64,000 nt of DNA, taken from Psychrobacter sp. AH5 (lineage in GTDB: Bacteria > Pseudomonadota > Gammaproteobacteria > Pseudomonadales > Moraxellaceae). Below are positions 35,228 through 43,192 of the stretch, piece after piece (the first letter of the stretch is position 1; each line of letters starts with the position of its first letter). The translations under genes were made by a program, and so were the position numbers. The stretch is taken from NCBI RefSeq assembly GCF_040371085.1, contig NZ_JAMBMT010000001.1, forward strand, positions 930,001 through 994,000. Direction: 5' to 3'. A model generated the notes under the pieces. The model searched no databases. It saw only the letters and a list, made by a program, of their open reading frames with translations, and was not told the DNA's origin.

Positions 35228-35386
35228 TCATATCACCATCTGTAGAGTAGTTATTAACGGGTCGTAGTACTGCTGATTTGTATCATCGATTGCTAGCTGT
35301 GTTATTAAGGCATTTTTGTTTTAATCAAGCGCTCAGCCTTTAAATAGTAGTCGCCTTTACGTCAACCAAGACACAAAAGTCAAAAT

Positions 35387-35959
35387 TTAAGCTGGCTGAT
35401 AAAGATTATTCAACCAATATTGCAAGGCCATCTGATAGCCTAGATGCCCTAAACCGCAAATCACGCCGGTCGCCACATCGCTTAGATAAGAGTGCTGACG
35501 AAAGCGCTCGCGGCTATGGACATTGGAGAGATGTACTTCTATAAAAGGCTTTTTTGTGGCTAATAGAGCGTCGCGAAGCGCTACTGAGGTATGAGTAAAA
35601 GCGCCAGGGTTGATGATAATAGCGTCAACTTGGGCTGCTAGCTCTGCCAATAAACCATAGTGTTGAATCTCATCGACCAGCTGTCCTTCATGATTGGATT
35701 GAATGCAGATTAGCTCAACATGGTGTTTGGCCGCATGTGCTATTGCACGCGCTTCTATATCGGCTAAAGTAGTATGCCCATATATCTCAGGCTCACGCTT
35801 GCCAAGTAGATTTAGATTAACGCCGTTGATTAATAATAATTTGCGCGTCATCGCGGTTTTAGCAGTATTATTTAAAGCGGCATCTGCCTTACTAGACTGG
35901 TGGTCTAGCGGCTTAGTAGACTGGGTTTTTTTGGAATCAAGTTCAGTAGAGGAGGTCAT
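35387..35959 (-). CDS. aroQ: 3-dehydroquinate dehydratase, type II
   Basis: This enzyme dehydrates 3-dehydroquinate in the shikimate pathway. The core begins '[22 protein letters not shown]' with the catalytic Tyr, then '[14 protein letters not shown]', '[19 protein letters not shown]' and '[31 protein letters not shown]', with the catalytic His in 'SNVHSRE'. I start at the ATG at 35959, which has a GAGAAA SD, giving a polar N-terminal extension of about 36 residues; the ATG at 35851 would give a family-normal 154 residues but has no SD. The ORF start at 36001 is less likely. Confidence 0.93.
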   Translation of the reverse strand: MTSSTELDSKKTQSTKPLDHQSSKADAALNNTAKTAMTRKLLLINGVNLNLLGKREPEIYGHTTLADIEARAIAHAAKHHVELICIQSNHEGQLVDEIQHYGLLAELAAQVDAIIINPGAFTHTSVALRDALLATKKPFIEVHLSNVHSRERFRQHSYLSDVATGVICGLGHLGYQMALQYWLNNLYQPA

Positions 35960-36367
35960 GATTTTCTCAATAAAAATAATAGGTAGCATCGTCTTAAACA
36001 ATCAAAATAGAAGCAAAAATCAATCATTACTAGCCATTTGACTGCTTAATAGCCAATTATAATAACAGCTTAGACAAAAATTGATAAAAAAATTATCCAA
36101 AATCGATTATAGCGCGCAAAAATAGTATCAAAAGCCTTTAAGTTACTAAATACCCGTGCTATGATATTTTTAAGCAACATACCTTACAAATTTATTACTG
36201 GTAAGTTCAATAATGATTTAGGTAAGTAGCTTATGGTCTAATAAATACCATTCGATTTCTATTTTATGTAGAGATTTTAAAATTCTAATATCATCATCTT
36301 AGTACTCGCTTATATGCAATGTTGCAAAGGAATTCGGGGCTAAGCGCACTGTTTAGGAAGTCTTATT
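35960..36367. other. 408-bp divergent region upstream of aroQ and csp
   Basis: It contains the csp promoter (36138-36165) and a leader of about 195 nt for the cold-shock gene. Such long leaders are a known feature of csp genes and often carry temperature-responsive structure. No terminator or ORF was seen. Confidence 0.55.
36138..36165 (+). promoter_or_regulatory. Promoter of the cold-shock gene
   Basis: TTAAGT, 16 bp, TATGAT with an extended -10 (TGC before it). It leaves a leader of about 195 nt before the ATG at 36368. Confidence 0.5.
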
Positions 36368-36583
36368 ATGTCAGCTCGTGAACAAGGTATCGTTAAGTGG
36401 TTTAATGACTCAAAAGGTTTTGGTTTCATTCAACGTAATGGCGGCGAAGATATTTTTGTCCATTTCCGCGCTATTCAAGGTGATGGTTATCGCTCTTTGA
36501 AAGATGGTGAAAAAGTAGAATTCAGTGTGGTTGAAGGCGATAAAGGTCTGCAAGCTGAAGAAGTCAGAAAATTAGAAGAGTAA
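36368..36583 (+). CDS. Cold-shock domain protein (CspA family)
   Basis: A 71-residue nucleic-acid chaperone made of one cold-shock domain. RNP1 'KGFGFIQ' (residues 16-22) and RNP2 'DIFVHF' (28-33) are intact, after the entry motif 'GIVKWFNDS'. The middle loop '[19 protein letters not shown]' is typical. An AGGAAG SD is 6-10 bases before the ATG. The long 5' leader fits post-transcriptional cold control. It is followed by the promoter-terminator structure at 36612-36721. Confidence 0.95.
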   Translation: MSAREQGIVKWFNDSKGFGFIQRNGGEDIFVHFRAIQGDGYRSLKDGEKVEFSVVEGDKGLQAEEVRKLEE

Positions 36584-36611
36584 TCCATTTAGCAGTTGTG
36601 GCATTTTGTCA

Positions 36612-36639
36612 TTACGCTAGCAGTAACTACTGCTATACT
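36612..36639 (+). promoter_or_regulatory. Promoter-like sequence directly upstream of the hairpin
   Basis: TTACGC, 16 bp, TATACT with an extended -10 (TGC before it). The layout equals that of the tsaE promoter. The -10 ends only 3 bases before the 5' arm of the 36643 hairpin. Confidence 0.4.
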
Positions 36640-36642
36640 ACT

Positions 36643-36721
36643 GAGTCAAACCGCTCTTATCTAACCGATAATGCATATAGCATGTATAGGTGAAGATAAG
36701 CTCATAGGTTTGACTCTTTTT
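36643..36721 (+). terminator. Long nested terminator hairpin; possible small RNA
   Basis: GAGTCAAACC (36643-36652) pairs exactly with GGTTTGACTC (36707-36716), followed by TTTTT. Inside, CTTATCT (36656-36662) pairs with AGATAAG (36694-36700). The apical 31 nt may fold further. It may end the csp transcript, or be a self-contained RNA of about 75 nt if the promoter at 36612 is used. Confidence 0.65.
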
Positions 36722-36820
36722 CGTTTTGGAGCGGTATAAAAATAAACGCCTTCAAAAACGGCTAGCATTTGCTACATAAGTGCTCAATGTTAGAAGCGCT
36801 TAACTCACAAGGATAATTTT

Positions 36821-37975
36821 TTGAGTCATTTTACCAAATTTACTGATTTGCCACTGTCAGCGCCGACTTTACGCGCCATCAAAGATTTAGGTTTTACCGA
36901 CCTGACGCCTATTCAGGCACAAATACTGCCTCATACTTTGGCGCATCAAGATGCTATCGGTCAGGCACAAACCGGTACTGGCAAGACCGCTACTTTTTTG
37001 ATTACTATTATCGAGACGCTACTTAAACGTCCCTTTTCTGCTGATGAAGAGCGCTACCTTGGTGAGCCACGCGCGGTCGTTATGGCACCTACGCGCGAGC
37101 TTGCGCAGCAGATATTTGATGATTGTATAGAGCTGACCAAATACACTGACTTGCATAGCGTTTGTATTATGGGCGGTACTAGCTACGATGCTCAGCAGCA
37201 TGAGCTTGAGCGCCAATATATCGATGTATTAATTGCCACCCCTGGCCGGCTAATAGATCTGATGAATAAGGGTATGGTCTATCTTGATAGAGTAGAGGTA
37301 CTAGTATTGGATGAAGCCGATCGTATGCTCGATATGGGTTTTATTCCTGATATTAAGCGCTTAGTGGGCCGTATGCCTGCTAATACTGATCGTCAAAGCT
37401 TATTATTTTCGGCCACCTTTAATCAAGATGTGATGAATCTGGCTTATCGCTGGTTACATGAGCCGCAGTTTGTAGAGATTGAACCTGAACACAAGACTAG
37501 TGAGCTGGTAGATCAGCATTTTTACCTGTTAACCGAAGAGCAAAAATTAGCCGCTTTGCAGCGTATTATCGCTGATGATAAAGTAGATAAGGTTATTGTT
37601 TTTGCTAATCGTAAAGATCAGGTCAAGCGCTTATATCATAAGCTGCGTCAAGCACACAAAATTGTGATGTTATCTGGCGATGTCATCCAACAAAAGCGTG
37701 AGAAGTACCTACAGCGCTTCAAAGAAGGTCATGCTTCTATCTTAGTAGCCACTGACGTAGCAGGACGCGGTATCCATGTTGACGATATTAGTCATGTGGT
37801 CAATTATACTTTACCCGATCAACCCGATGATTATGTGCATCGTATTGGTCGTACCGGACGCGCCGGACAAACTGGTATTAGCATCAGCTTTGTCAGTGAA
37901 GACGATGCCTTTAACTTGCCAGCATTAGAGAAGCATTTAGGCACTAAGTTTAGTCTGGAGCAGTGGCAAGAATAG
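36821..37975 (+). CDS. rhlB: DEAD-box RNA helicase, RhlB-like
   Basis: A 384-residue ATP-dependent RNA helicase. Q motif 'FTDLTPIQAQILP' near 24-36, motif I 'AQTGTGKT' near 49-56, Ia 'PTRELAQQ', 'TPGRLIDL', II 'VLDEADRML', III 'SATF', then 'VFANRKDQV', 'VATDVAGRGIH' and VI 'HRIGRTGRAGQ' are all present. It starts with TTG, supported by an AAGGA SD 7 bases upstream. RhlB is the best match among E. coli helicases by N-terminal form and size, but the long basic C-terminal tail of RhlB is missing, so a RhlE-type role is not excluded. Confidence 0.9.
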   Translation: MSHFTKFTDLPLSAPTLRAIKDLGFTDLTPIQAQILPHTLAHQDAIGQAQTGTGKTATFLITIIETLLKRPFSADEERYLGEPRAVVMAPTRELAQQIFDDCIELTKYTDLHSVCIMGGTSYDAQQHELERQYIDVLIATPGRLIDLMNKGMVYLDRVEVLVLDEADRMLDMGFIPDIKRLVGRMPANTDRQSLLFSATFNQDVMNLAYRWLHEPQFVEIEPEHKTSELVDQHFYLLTEEQKLAALQRIIADDKVDKVIVFANRKDQVKRLYHKLRQAHKIVMLSGDVIQQKREKYLQRFKEGHASILVATDVAGRGIHVDDISHVVNYTLPDQPDDYVHRIGRTGRAGQTGISISFVSEDDAFNLPALEKHLGTKFSLEQWQE

Positions 37976-38014
37976 TCAGTCTTCAAAGTCATAATAAACA
38001 GCTACTTAAACCTA

Positions 38015-38052
38015 AAAAAACCTTCAACAAATGATTTTGTTGAAGGTTTTTT
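38015..38052. terminator. Bidirectional terminator between rhlB-like gene and the TauE/SafE gene
   Basis: A-run, CCTTCAACAAA, 4-nt loop, TTTGTTGAAGG and T-run: an intrinsic terminator in both directions between convergent genes. Confidence 0.9.
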
Positions 38053-38093
38053 AGCATAAACTAACTCGCACTAAAGTTAGCATGCGCTAATAG

Positions 38094-38903
38094 CTAATTA
38101 CTCTGTGAGCCATTCGTGTGATGCATGCTATGACCCATCTCATGGCTATCAGCAGAATCAGAGGTAATTGACATAGGAGCGCTATGATTCATGGGCATGT
38201 CACTATGATTACTACCGTGACCACCACCATGCATACTGGCCATTAGCATAGGGATAAAGACTACTGCTAATCCCGATAACACCATAATAGCGCCGTTTAG
38301 TTGACGCAAACGTAGGCGGCCAATTTGGTTGCGGAGCCAGCCTACTGTTTCGTGCGTTGCTACCAACATCGGTACTGTACCCAAGCCAAATACAAACATT
38401 AAAGCTGCGCCGCTTAGCGGGTTATGAGCGACCACGGCAATTAATAACGCGCCATAAACCAAACCACAAGGCAAAAATCCCCATAATAAACCGGCTGCTA
38501 ATGCACGCGGATAAGTGTTAAGCGGAAACACTTTTTGGCGCACGGGACTCAAAAATTGCCAAAAGCGCATACCCAAACGTTCAAGCTTACTCAAAAACGG
38601 TGCGCCAAGCATAGTAACACCGACAAATACCAATACTAAGCCCAATAAAATGCGCGGTGTACTATTTCCCTTCATCAGTGGCTCTAACACCGCAGTACCA
38701 ATCAATCCAGCTGCTAAACCTAGCATCGCATAGCTAGTCAGACGGCCAAAATGATAAGTAGCAATTAAGGCGCGGCGTTTAGCTGGGCTGACATCTTTCA
38801 TCGATAGACTAAAAGCGGCGACCAAACCTCCACACATACCTAAGCAGTGCGGAGAACCAAAAAATCCCATAAAAAATGCAGCAACAATTAAAGCGGTGGT
38901 CAT
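38094..38903 (-). CDS. Sulfite exporter TauE/SafE-like (DsbD_2/CcoH type) membrane protein
   Basis: A 269-residue protein with about six membrane helices. 'GSPHCLGMCGGLVAAFSLS' near residues 15-33, 'LRYFL'-like loops and 'GLLWGFLPCGLVYGALL' are typical of the cytochrome-oxidase-linked, copper-associated subgroup of TauE/SafE proteins. After residue 222 the tail is rich in His and Met, consistent with copper binding. It is directly downstream of ccoS, which supports a role in cbb3 oxidase assembly or copper supply. A Cys pair in 'CLGMCG' could also bind metal. Confidence 0.82.
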   Translation of the reverse strand: MTTALIVAAFFMGFFGSPHCLGMCGGLVAAFSLSMKDVSPAKRRALIATYHFGRLTSYAMLGLAAGLIGTAVLEPLMKGNSTPRILLGLVLVFVGVTMLGAPFLSKLERLGMRFWQFLSPVRQKVFPLNTYPRALAAGLLWGFLPCGLVYGALLIAVVAHNPLSGAALMFVFGLGTVPMLVATHETVGWLRNQIGRLRLRQLNGAIMVLSGLAVVFIPMLMASMHGGGHGSNHSDMPMNHSAPMSITSDSADSHEMGHSMHHTNGSQSN

Positions 38904-38949
38904 AGGGAGCGTATCCTATTACAAAGTAAAATGATTGAGTCTAGAATTA

Positions 38950-39204
38950 TTATTTGGAATGCTGATCTTCACGTTTAATATCAGTAGTAACAGAAGAAGC
39001 AGTAGTCACATCAAGCGGCTTATCGGTAGCGTCTTCATGAGCTTGAATAGTTTGTCGGCGTTCTTGACGATCCTCTAAGATGATACGCTGAGAGGCATTG
39101 TCTAAGTCCTCAAACTGATTGGATCTGACGGCATAGCGTACCGCCCAAATAGCCACCACAAATAACATTAAACTCAATGGGATTAATAAAAAGATACTGA
39201 GCAT
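38950..39204 (-). CDS. ccoS: cbb3-type cytochrome oxidase assembly protein CcoS
   Basis: A small assembly factor with one N-terminal membrane helix ('MLSIFLLIPLSLMLFVVAIWAV'). The CcoS hallmark is the following short sequence 'RSNQFEDLDNASQRIILED', matching the conserved 'NQ[FY]DDL..pa.riL.D' pattern. 84 residues; the tail is variable and polar. The TauE/SafE-like gene follows 46 bases downstream. The copper ATPase CcoI and ccoNOQP are not in this window. Confidence 0.85.
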   Translation of the reverse strand: MLSIFLLIPLSLMLFVVAIWAVRYAVRSNQFEDLDNASQRIILEDRQERRQTIQAHEDATDKPLDVTTASSVTTDIKREDQHSK

Positions 39205-39284
39205 AATAAACCTCTAAGTGACCGTTTTTATAAAACATCATTCTATTATACGCTTATCTTTAGCTGATTAAAGGCACAAGCTAG

Positions 39285-40079
39285 CTAATTAAAGGTTTTT
39301 ACCGCATTGCCTCTTGGGGTTAGCAATTGCTCGGTACTCACCTCTTGAGCTTGGCGGCAGTTATTCTGCGGACGAATGACATCACGCAAATACGCTGCAA
39401 TCTCATAAACCGCCCGCCTTGAATGCGTTAAGTTCTGCGCAGGCTCCCTCCAATCACGTCTCACAGGTAAGGGCGCACTCAAAGGAGTGCTATTAATACC
39501 ATTTAAGGCAAATTGTCTTCGCGCTCTTGCCATGTGATAGCTATCGGTAATGAGATAGACATGATTTAAGGGAATGCGCTTAGCGGTAAAGCGCGCGTTC
39601 TCGCAAGTATTCATACTGGCATTTTCGCTAATCAAACCATCGATACCGTGCTCAAGCAGCCATTGACCAAGCCAAGGAGCTTCCGCGCCGCTGATAACGA
39701 TAGGTAGAGGTAGATCGTGATACGCCGTAGCTGCAGTGCGCGCACGATTAAGGCTATAGCCATTAAGGATAATCTGATTATTATTGTCGTTGGTCAACCC
39801 GCCGCCTAATACCACGTAAGCGGTAGGCGGCGAGCTCATAGCCGATGACGGCATAGTAGGAAGGGGTAGACGCGTTAGCACATAAACAACAGCTTGTGAA
39901 AACAACGGGGTAAATAAGCTAATCAGTACTAAAACGACAGAGGTTGAACCAACTAAAAAGGTAATATTAATAATACGAAACACTTTGACCATACGCTCAG
40001 CTGAGCGCAGATAATAACGCCATAACCGTTTGGATAAGGGTCTTTTAGTCCCCATAGCTACTCGATCCAAGAGTGCCAT
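39285..40079 (-). CDS. YdcF/ElyC family (DUF218) envelope protein
   Basis: A 264-residue protein with one membrane helix near residues 36-70 and a DUF218 domain after it: 'AYVVLGGGLTND', 'ARTAATAYHDLPLPIVISGA', 'SENASMNTCENARFTAKRIP' (the conserved S.nT.eNa motif) and 'VYLITDSYHMARA'. ElyC, a family member, affects cell-wall assembly. The frame starts at 40079 and overlaps murB by 35 bases; an ATG at 40055 (overlap 11) is an alternative. The overlap shows translational coupling to murB. Confidence 0.85.
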   Translation of the reverse strand: MALLDRVAMGTKRPLSKRLWRYYLRSAERMVKVFRIINITFLVGSTSVVLVLISLFTPLFSQAVVYVLTRLPLPTMPSSAMSSPPTAYVVLGGGLTNDNNNQIILNGYSLNRARTAATAYHDLPLPIVISGAEAPWLGQWLLEHGIDGLISENASMNTCENARFTAKRIPLNHVYLITDSYHMARARRQFALNGINSTPLSAPLPVRRDWREPAQNLTHSRRAVYEIAAYLRDVIRPQNNCRQAQEVSTEQLLTPRGNAVKTFN

Positions 40080-41169
40080 CTGCGTTTACCCAAATGGGCT
40101 CTCGAGTTAAAGTGATAGCAAATTTATCATAAACACATTGGCTAATATAATCTTGCGCTCTTGCGACATCAATCTGCTTGGCTTGATAAGGCGCATGATT
40201 GGTTAATACTAGCGCTTGCTGCTGATGAGTGATAATGGGCGCTATCCCCAAACCTTTTAGGCCAGCGTGCTCAATCAACCAGCCAGCAGCGACTTTGGTT
40301 TTTTGCTCGCTCATGGGATAGCCGACAATATCGGGATAGCGGGTTTGTAGCGCCAAAAACTTTGCATTATCAATAATAGGGTTTTGAAAAAAACTACCGC
40401 AATTGGCCAGCTTTTTGGGATCAGGGATTTTTCGCTGACGAATATCAATGATCGCTTGCATGACATTATAGGGCGTAGGTTTAGGACGCTTTTGCTGCAT
40501 TGCATAATGCTGTGCTACCGCTTGCACATCGCCGTAATTGGCCGATATTTGCGTCTGATCGGTGTGCAGGCGTAAGCGCACTCGGCTGATAAGCCAACTA
40601 TTAGGCTCACGTTTAAACAAACTATCACGATAGCCAAACTGACACTCGGGTTTTGTTAATTCATGCCAAGTTTGCGTCGGCAGGTGATAAGCTCGAACCG
40701 ATTGTAAGGTATCATCTAATTGCACGCCATAAGCGCCGATATTTTGCACGGGAGCCGCGCCTGTCAATCCTGGTATCAGCGCCAAATTCTCTAAACCATA
40801 CCAGCCTTGATTAACGGTATAGGTCACTAACTCGTGCCAATTCTCGCCCGCCATCACCTCGATATCGACATAGTCTATAGTCTGATTAGTGACTTTGATA
40901 CCGCGCATAAAGGGACGCAGCACGATAGCGTTCAGCTTTGAGGGCAGCAAGACATTACTACCGCCTGATAATACAAATAAAGGTGGTGGATTGTCAGGCG
41001 CGTTATTATATTCAGCCATAAAGGCATCTAGCTGCGCCTCACTGCTTAAAGTTACCGACTTATCAGCCACGCAGGCAAGCGCCATAGTATTGGCGTGAGA
41101 GAGGTCATGCGATAAATGGTAGGAATAAGCATCAGTAGTAGGTGAGTCAATTGGCAAAGCTAGAGTCAT
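40045..41169 (-). CDS. murB: UDP-N-acetylenolpyruvoylglucosamine reductase
   Basis: MurB makes UDP-N-acetylmuramate. The FAD-binding 'FVLSGGSNVLLP', 'LENLALIPGLTGAAPVQNIGAYG' near 125-147, 'FGYRDSLFK' and the catalytic 'NCGSFFQNPI' with Ser and, near the end, the Glu in 'LTREPIWV' are all visible. It is the longer type I form without the Tyr-loop gap. I start at the ATG at 41169 (AGG SD) rather than the frame start at 41232, giving 374 residues. It heads a run with ydcF-like, ccoS and TauE/SafE-like genes. Confidence 0.94.
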   Translation of the reverse strand: MTLALPIDSPTTDAYSYHLSHDLSHANTMALACVADKSVTLSSEAQLDAFMAEYNNAPDNPPPLFVLSGGSNVLLPSKLNAIVLRPFMRGIKVTNQTIDYVDIEVMAGENWHELVTYTVNQGWYGLENLALIPGLTGAAPVQNIGAYGVQLDDTLQSVRAYHLPTQTWHELTKPECQFGYRDSLFKREPNSWLISRVRLRLHTDQTQISANYGDVQAVAQHYAMQQKRPKPTPYNVMQAIIDIRQRKIPDPKKLANCGSFFQNPIIDNAKFLALQTRYPDIVGYPMSEQKTKVAAGWLIEHAGLKGLGIAPIITHQQQALVLTNHAPYQAKQIDVARAQDYISQCVYDKFAITLTREPIWVNADGTLGSSSYGD

Positions 41170-41311
41170 AAATAAGCCTGTATAACTGAGAATTAACGAG
41201 GAGGCGCTATTAAAACATAATAATGTAATCAATAATTTTGAGCGATAATCAGCTCTAACCAGATATTATAAAGGATAAAAAGCATCCTAATAGCTCAGTT
41301 ATGAGCCTATA

Positions 41312-41338
41312 AGCTAAAAACCTACTTAGTTTTTAGCT
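41312..41338 (-). terminator. Hairpin after the PTPase gene
   Basis: AGCTAAAAAC and GTTTTTAGCT are perfect arms around a 7-nt loop, 14 bases after the PTPase gene end. AT-rich, with little U-run, so it is a modest terminator. Confidence 0.45.
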
Positions 41339-41351
41339 ATTTATGAAAGGG

Positions 41352-41849
41352 CTAATTGGTTTTCCAGCTCTCAATCCAAGCTTGGGTACTCGACTCAATA
41401 CGCTTGATTACCTCTTCAAAATCCTCACTTTCACCCTGATAAGGATCAGGCACATCATCGCCGCCGTAAGTAGGATCTTCTTCACTGAATAACGCCAACT
41501 TTGCAAGTTTATCTGTTGACTCGGTTATACCGTCTTTTATCTGCTGCAAATCGGCTAGGTTTTGTGCGTCCATCGCTAAGATTAAGTCAAATTTATCAAA
41601 ATCCTCAGCGCTCACTTGACGCGCTACTAGTTTGCTAATGTTATAGCCATTAGACTTAGCATGGCGCTGAGCGCGCTCATCGGGAGCATGACCGATATGC
41701 CAATCACCAGTTCCTGCTGAGTCTATCTTTATATCCAAACCAGCAATAGCAGCCTGCTGACGAAAGATCTCCTCAGCAGTAGGCGAACGACAAATATTAC
41801 CTAAACAAACTAGCAGTACAGAGGAGGGGGCAGAAGCTTTAATGGGCAT
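41352..41849 (-). CDS. Low-molecular-weight protein tyrosine phosphatase
   Basis: 165 residues. The active-site loop 'VCLGNICRSPTAEEIF' (CX5R, Cys near residue 15) and the general-acid loop 'DDVPDPYQGE' (near residue 138) are intact, so it should be active. In related bacteria this gene also lies near murB. Possible targets include exopolysaccharide tyrosine kinases, but none is in this window. A 182-bp gap separates it from murB. Confidence 0.92.
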   Translation of the reverse strand: MPIKASAPSSVLLVCLGNICRSPTAEEIFRQQAAIAGLDIKIDSAGTGDWHIGHAPDERAQRHAKSNGYNISKLVARQVSAEDFDKFDLILAMDAQNLADLQQIKDGITESTDKLAKLALFSEEDPTYGGDDVPDPYQGESEDFEEVIKRIESSTQAWIESWKTN

Positions 41850-41937
41850 GAGATGACCTTTTTATAAGCGATTATTTTATAAAACAAAAGCTACATAACA
41901 GAAGCTATGTAGAGCGGTATAACTAGCGACTATCTTG

Positions 41938-41973
41938 ACTAAAAAACAGGCTATTTAACGAGTAAATAACCTG
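41938..41973 (-). terminator. Terminator after hslR
   Basis: On the minus strand ACAGGTTATTTA pairs with TAAATAGCCTGT (one G-U) around a 5-nt loop and is followed by a run of T. It is 113 bases past the hslR stop codon. Confidence 0.65.
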
Positions 41974-42085
41974 TCATAAAATAGCCACTAGCGTAACGAT
42001 AAATAGTTATAAAGGCAAGGTAAGCTATCAACTAAGGAGTAGTAAAATTAGAGTTTAAAAACTTAAGCTTAATAAGTATAAAGCT

Positions 42086-42529
42086 CTAATCTTGATTGTT
42101 TTTAAAGCGCTGTAAATCGCGGCGCTCTTTTTTATTGGGCTTATTGTCAGGGCGAGCTAGATTTGATAGTTTACGCTGCTCAGCATAATAGGCACGGCGC
42201 TCAGCGCTTTCCTCCGTTTCTGAATATAGCTGTTGTGCTGCACTAGCGTTACCGCGCTGAGCACTTAAGGCTTCGACAATCACGGTTTTCTCGCTCATTG
42301 CTGTCGCAGAGCCTTGACGAATCTGCAGCTCATCACCCACCGCAATCTCTTTGCTGGTTTTGACTCGGCTACCGGCATAATGCACGCGTCCACTCTCAAT
42401 CGCTTCTTTGGCAAGAGTACGAGTCCGATAAAAGCGCGCCGCCCATAGCCATTTGTCGATACGCATTCGCACCGCGTCTGGTTGGCTATGGCTTGGCTGA
42501 TTATGATTTTTATTATGTTTACTCATCAA
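42086..42529 (-). CDS. hslR: Ribosome-associated heat shock protein Hsp15
   Basis: 147 residues with an N-terminal S4 RNA-binding domain: 'RIDKWLWAARFYRTRTLAKEAIESGRVHYAGSRVKTSKEIAVGDEL'. Hsp15 recognises stalled 50S subunits with nascent chains. The C-terminal half is basic ('NKKERRDLQRFKNNQD'). A polar, His/Asn-rich lead of about 22 residues precedes the S4 domain. Stands alone between the PTPase and the excalibur gene. Confidence 0.9.
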   Translation of the reverse strand: MMSKHNKNHNQPSHSQPDAVRMRIDKWLWAARFYRTRTLAKEAIESGRVHYAGSRVKTSKEIAVGDELQIRQGSATAMSEKTVIVEALSAQRGNASAAQQLYSETEESAERRAYYAEQRKLSNLARPDNKPNKKERRDLQRFKNNQD

Positions 42530-42649
42530 AACCTCATTGATATCAGTACATTAGGATATAAATGGTGATTTATTTAGCAATTAAAAGAGCGATTAGCCAT
42601 AATTAGCACACACATCGAGGTGATTTAGCAGTTTGTTAGTGTTATGCAA

Positions 42650-43066
42650 TTAGTAACACCACTGCTGCTCACAAGGGATGCCGTCATTATTGCCATCCAT
42701 TTTAGTACCAGGGCAGTTGTTGCTAAAGTAAGTCGCCTCTGCGCAAGACCTCATCTGCGAGCAGTGCTTTCTTCCGTCACACACAAAAGCTTGAGTCGGC
42801 GTAGTCGTTTTAGGACTAGGAGCGGTTGTCTCTACGGGACTAGAATAATCAGCTATGGGGGCTACTGTTTCTAGATCCGTATTGGCTACCGACTCGTTAT
42901 AAGTTGGCGGTATATTGGCAAGCTCTTCCTCACTAAACACGATGTTATCAATATTCTCGGACGAGGTAGTAGTGAGAGTCTCATTTGAAGAGAGTTTGGG
43001 CTGTAGATAAATATAAGCAAAAAAAGCTATCAATAATGCTGCGACTATCATAATAATTGGTTTCAT
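42650..43066 (-). CDS. Excalibur calcium-binding domain protein
   Basis: 138 residues. One N-terminal membrane helix or uncleaved signal ('IIMIVAALLIAFFAYIYL'), a Thr/Ser/Pro-rich spacer, then the C-terminal excalibur domain: 'CDGRKHCSQMRSCAEATYFSNNCPG' followed by the EF-loop-like 'DGNNDGIPCEQQWC'. Such domains bind calcium and have six Cys probably in disulfides, so the domain is in the periplasm. The role in this organism is not known. Single gene. Confidence 0.85.
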   Translation of the reverse strand: MKPIIMIVAALLIAFFAYIYLQPKLSSNETLTTTSSENIDNIVFSEEELANIPPTYNESVANTDLETVAPIADYSSPVETTAPSPKTTTPTQAFVCDGRKHCSQMRSCAEATYFSNNCPGTKMDGNNDGIPCEQQWCY

Positions 43067-43126
43067 GGCTACTCACATAAATTTGCTGATACAAATTTAT
43101 TCTATGGACGCATTGAGCTTAATTAG

Positions 43127-43158
43127 CTCCTATAGCCGCTAATTAAGCAGTCAATATA
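43127..43158. repeat. 11-bp perfect inverted repeat downstream of ilvA
   Basis: GCTTAATTAGC and GCTAATTAAGC around a 10-nt spacer. It sits between ilvA and the excalibur gene. No U-run follows it on the minus strand, so termination is not certain. Confidence 0.45.
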
Positions 43159-43192
43159 TAAACAACGAGACTTATAAATAGGCAAAAACCAA

